The position numbers were made by a program, and so were the translations under genes. From JBCBXA01 sp039816825 (lineage in GTDB: Bacteria > Pseudomonadota > Alphaproteobacteria > Rhizobiales > Rhizobiaceae), in assembly GCA_039816825.1 (NCBI GenBank), contig JBCBXA010000133.1:1-6053 (forward strand): 6,053 nucleotides of DNA. The letters run 5' to 3'. The notes beneath the pieces are model-generated. The model did not search any database, was not told where the DNA came from, and saw only the letters and a program-made list of their open reading frames with translations. Each line of letters opens with the position of its first letter. Positions within the stretch are counted from its first letter, which is position 1. Shown piece by piece: positions 5,569-6,053 of this stretch.

Positions 5569-5976
5569 CTACCCAGCCAGAGTAAAACGTGCGCCTCCAT
5601 TGATAATTGTGGGCGGCAATATTTCCCCCGTCTGCTGAAGCCGCTTGATAGCGGCATCAAAGTGCCTTGGCTCGCTCATGGATACTCCGCGCTTTCTCAG
5701 AAGCTTGGACTGTGTGATTGACCCACCCTTCTCGCTGGCAATGGCACGCTTGATTGCTTTCTGCAGCTCCTCAAACGCGGAGCTGGCCATGTACTCTACT
5801 ATGCCGCCCTCGATGCAGTCGATGGAACGCTGAAGGATTGCGTACCCCCACTCCACGTCTTCCACCGTGACCTTAGGGCTGACGGGATCACGTGATACCG
5901 CTCGCAGCATGGCGTACTTTTGGGTCTGCTCCGCGGTTCGTCCAATCAGGCCGTCCTGCGCGCCGTGGTCGTCGAT
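5569..5976 (-). pseudogene. C-terminal fragment of a DUF3987-like phage/element replication protein
   Basis: The frame encodes 135 residues up to the edge of the right repeat; the next codons inside the repeat are ACA and then TAG (5980-5982), and no standard start codon precedes Met at 5910. The protein therefore begins mid-domain. GRTAEQTQKYAMLRAV, then VTVEDVEWGYAILQRS, is the pattern at the C-terminal end of DUF3987 and related primase-helicase proteins (R..E...K.A...A, then a motif ending in W). The last 60 residues (SITQSKLLRKRG... RHFDAAIKRLQQTGEI) look like a winged helix. Such proteins serve phage, plasmid or island replication. The N-terminal part, with any ATPase, is missing, so this piece is unlikely to work alone. 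It is upstream of the nuclease and CxxC genes on the same strand, 79 bp from the nuclease start. Family naming is from memory. Confidence 0.6.
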
Positions 5977-6052
5977 TGTCTAGCCCCCCATGTCTGGGCC
6001 AGTGATTTGCGGTTTCTCTAGTAAGGTTTCTGGCACGGGTGGCCGCATGTTG
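5977..6052 (-). repeat. Right copy of 76-bp perfect terminal inverted repeat
   Basis: This is the reverse complement of 1-76. One further base (6053, a) has no partner because the window starts at its mate; if the base before position 1 were t, the repeat would be 77 bp. The repeat ends at the codon before the replication-gene fragment. The TAG of the repeat's open frame (5980-5982) is in frame with that fragment, two codons from it, so the two are separated by a stop and not fused. Confidence 0.95.
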
Positions 6053-6053
6053 A

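Noticed and set aside
5490..5660. Longer N-terminus for the nuclease (in-frame ATG at 5660)
   Set aside because: It would overlap the replication-gene fragment by 92 bp and bury the signal peptide inside the protein.
1..6052. Invertible coding segment (shufflon or tail-fibre switch), with alternative C-termini reading inward from both repeats
   Set aside because: The two fragments encode unrelated proteins, lie in different frames relative to the repeat, and each frame meets a stop inside the repeat (TAG at 33-35 for the left, 5980-5982 for the right). No invertase gene is present.
1..6053. Complete small linear phage or plasmid with inverted terminal repeats
   Set aside because: The genes at both ends lack their 5' parts, there is no complete replication protein, and there are no structural genes.

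Overview
This is a 6 kb fragment with about 55-60% G+C. It most resembles accessory DNA from an alphaproteobacterium, possibly a sphingomonad. That placement is inference: it rests on the style of the encoded proteins, the base composition and one TTG start, and no phylogenetic marker is present. Both ends of the window carry the same 76 bp in inverted orientation (1-76 and 5977-6052, no mismatch by eye). The gene next to each copy has lost its 5' part exactly at the repeat boundary and reads inward. The simplest reading is a 5.9 kb unique segment bounded by two inverted copies of a repeated, probably insertion-sequence-like element, of which only the inner edges are visible. A contig cut at a repeat, with a k-mer-length overlap, would look the same.

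Layout from left to right: a 3'-terminal fragment of an unidentified, probably exported protein (77-809, +). A complete SRAP/YedK-family abasic-site protein (930-1592, +). A convergent EamA/DMT-type membrane transporter (1708-2631, -). Divergent from it, a two-gene alkylation repair unit: an AdaA-like methylphosphotriester acceptor and AraC-type regulator (2759-3319, +), overlapped by 4 bp by an O6-methylguanine methyltransferase that starts at TTG (3316-3798, +). Then about 850 bp with no convincing gene (3799-4647). Finally three minus-strand genes: a small CxxC...CxxC protein (4648-4995), a secreted staphylococcal-nuclease-like protein (5061-5489), and the C-terminal part of a DUF3987-like phage or element replication protein (5569-5976), cut by the right repeat.

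The theme is handling of DNA damage. SRAP shields abasic sites in single-stranded DNA, AdaA senses methylphosphotriesters and switches on transcription, and Ogt removes O6-alkyl groups. The right-hand trio looks like phage or mobile-element genes. Together this suggests a cargo or island segment that carries repair genes and remnants of older elements.

The most unusual unexplained part is the gene-free stretch. Between about 4044 and 4387 it holds a promoter-like sequence, an 11-bp perfect hairpin at the expected transcript start, further nested hairpins, and a stem followed by five T. This fits a structured non-coding RNA of about 300 nt, which I could not assign to a known family. A 14-bp perfect palindrome lies downstream at 4555-4568.
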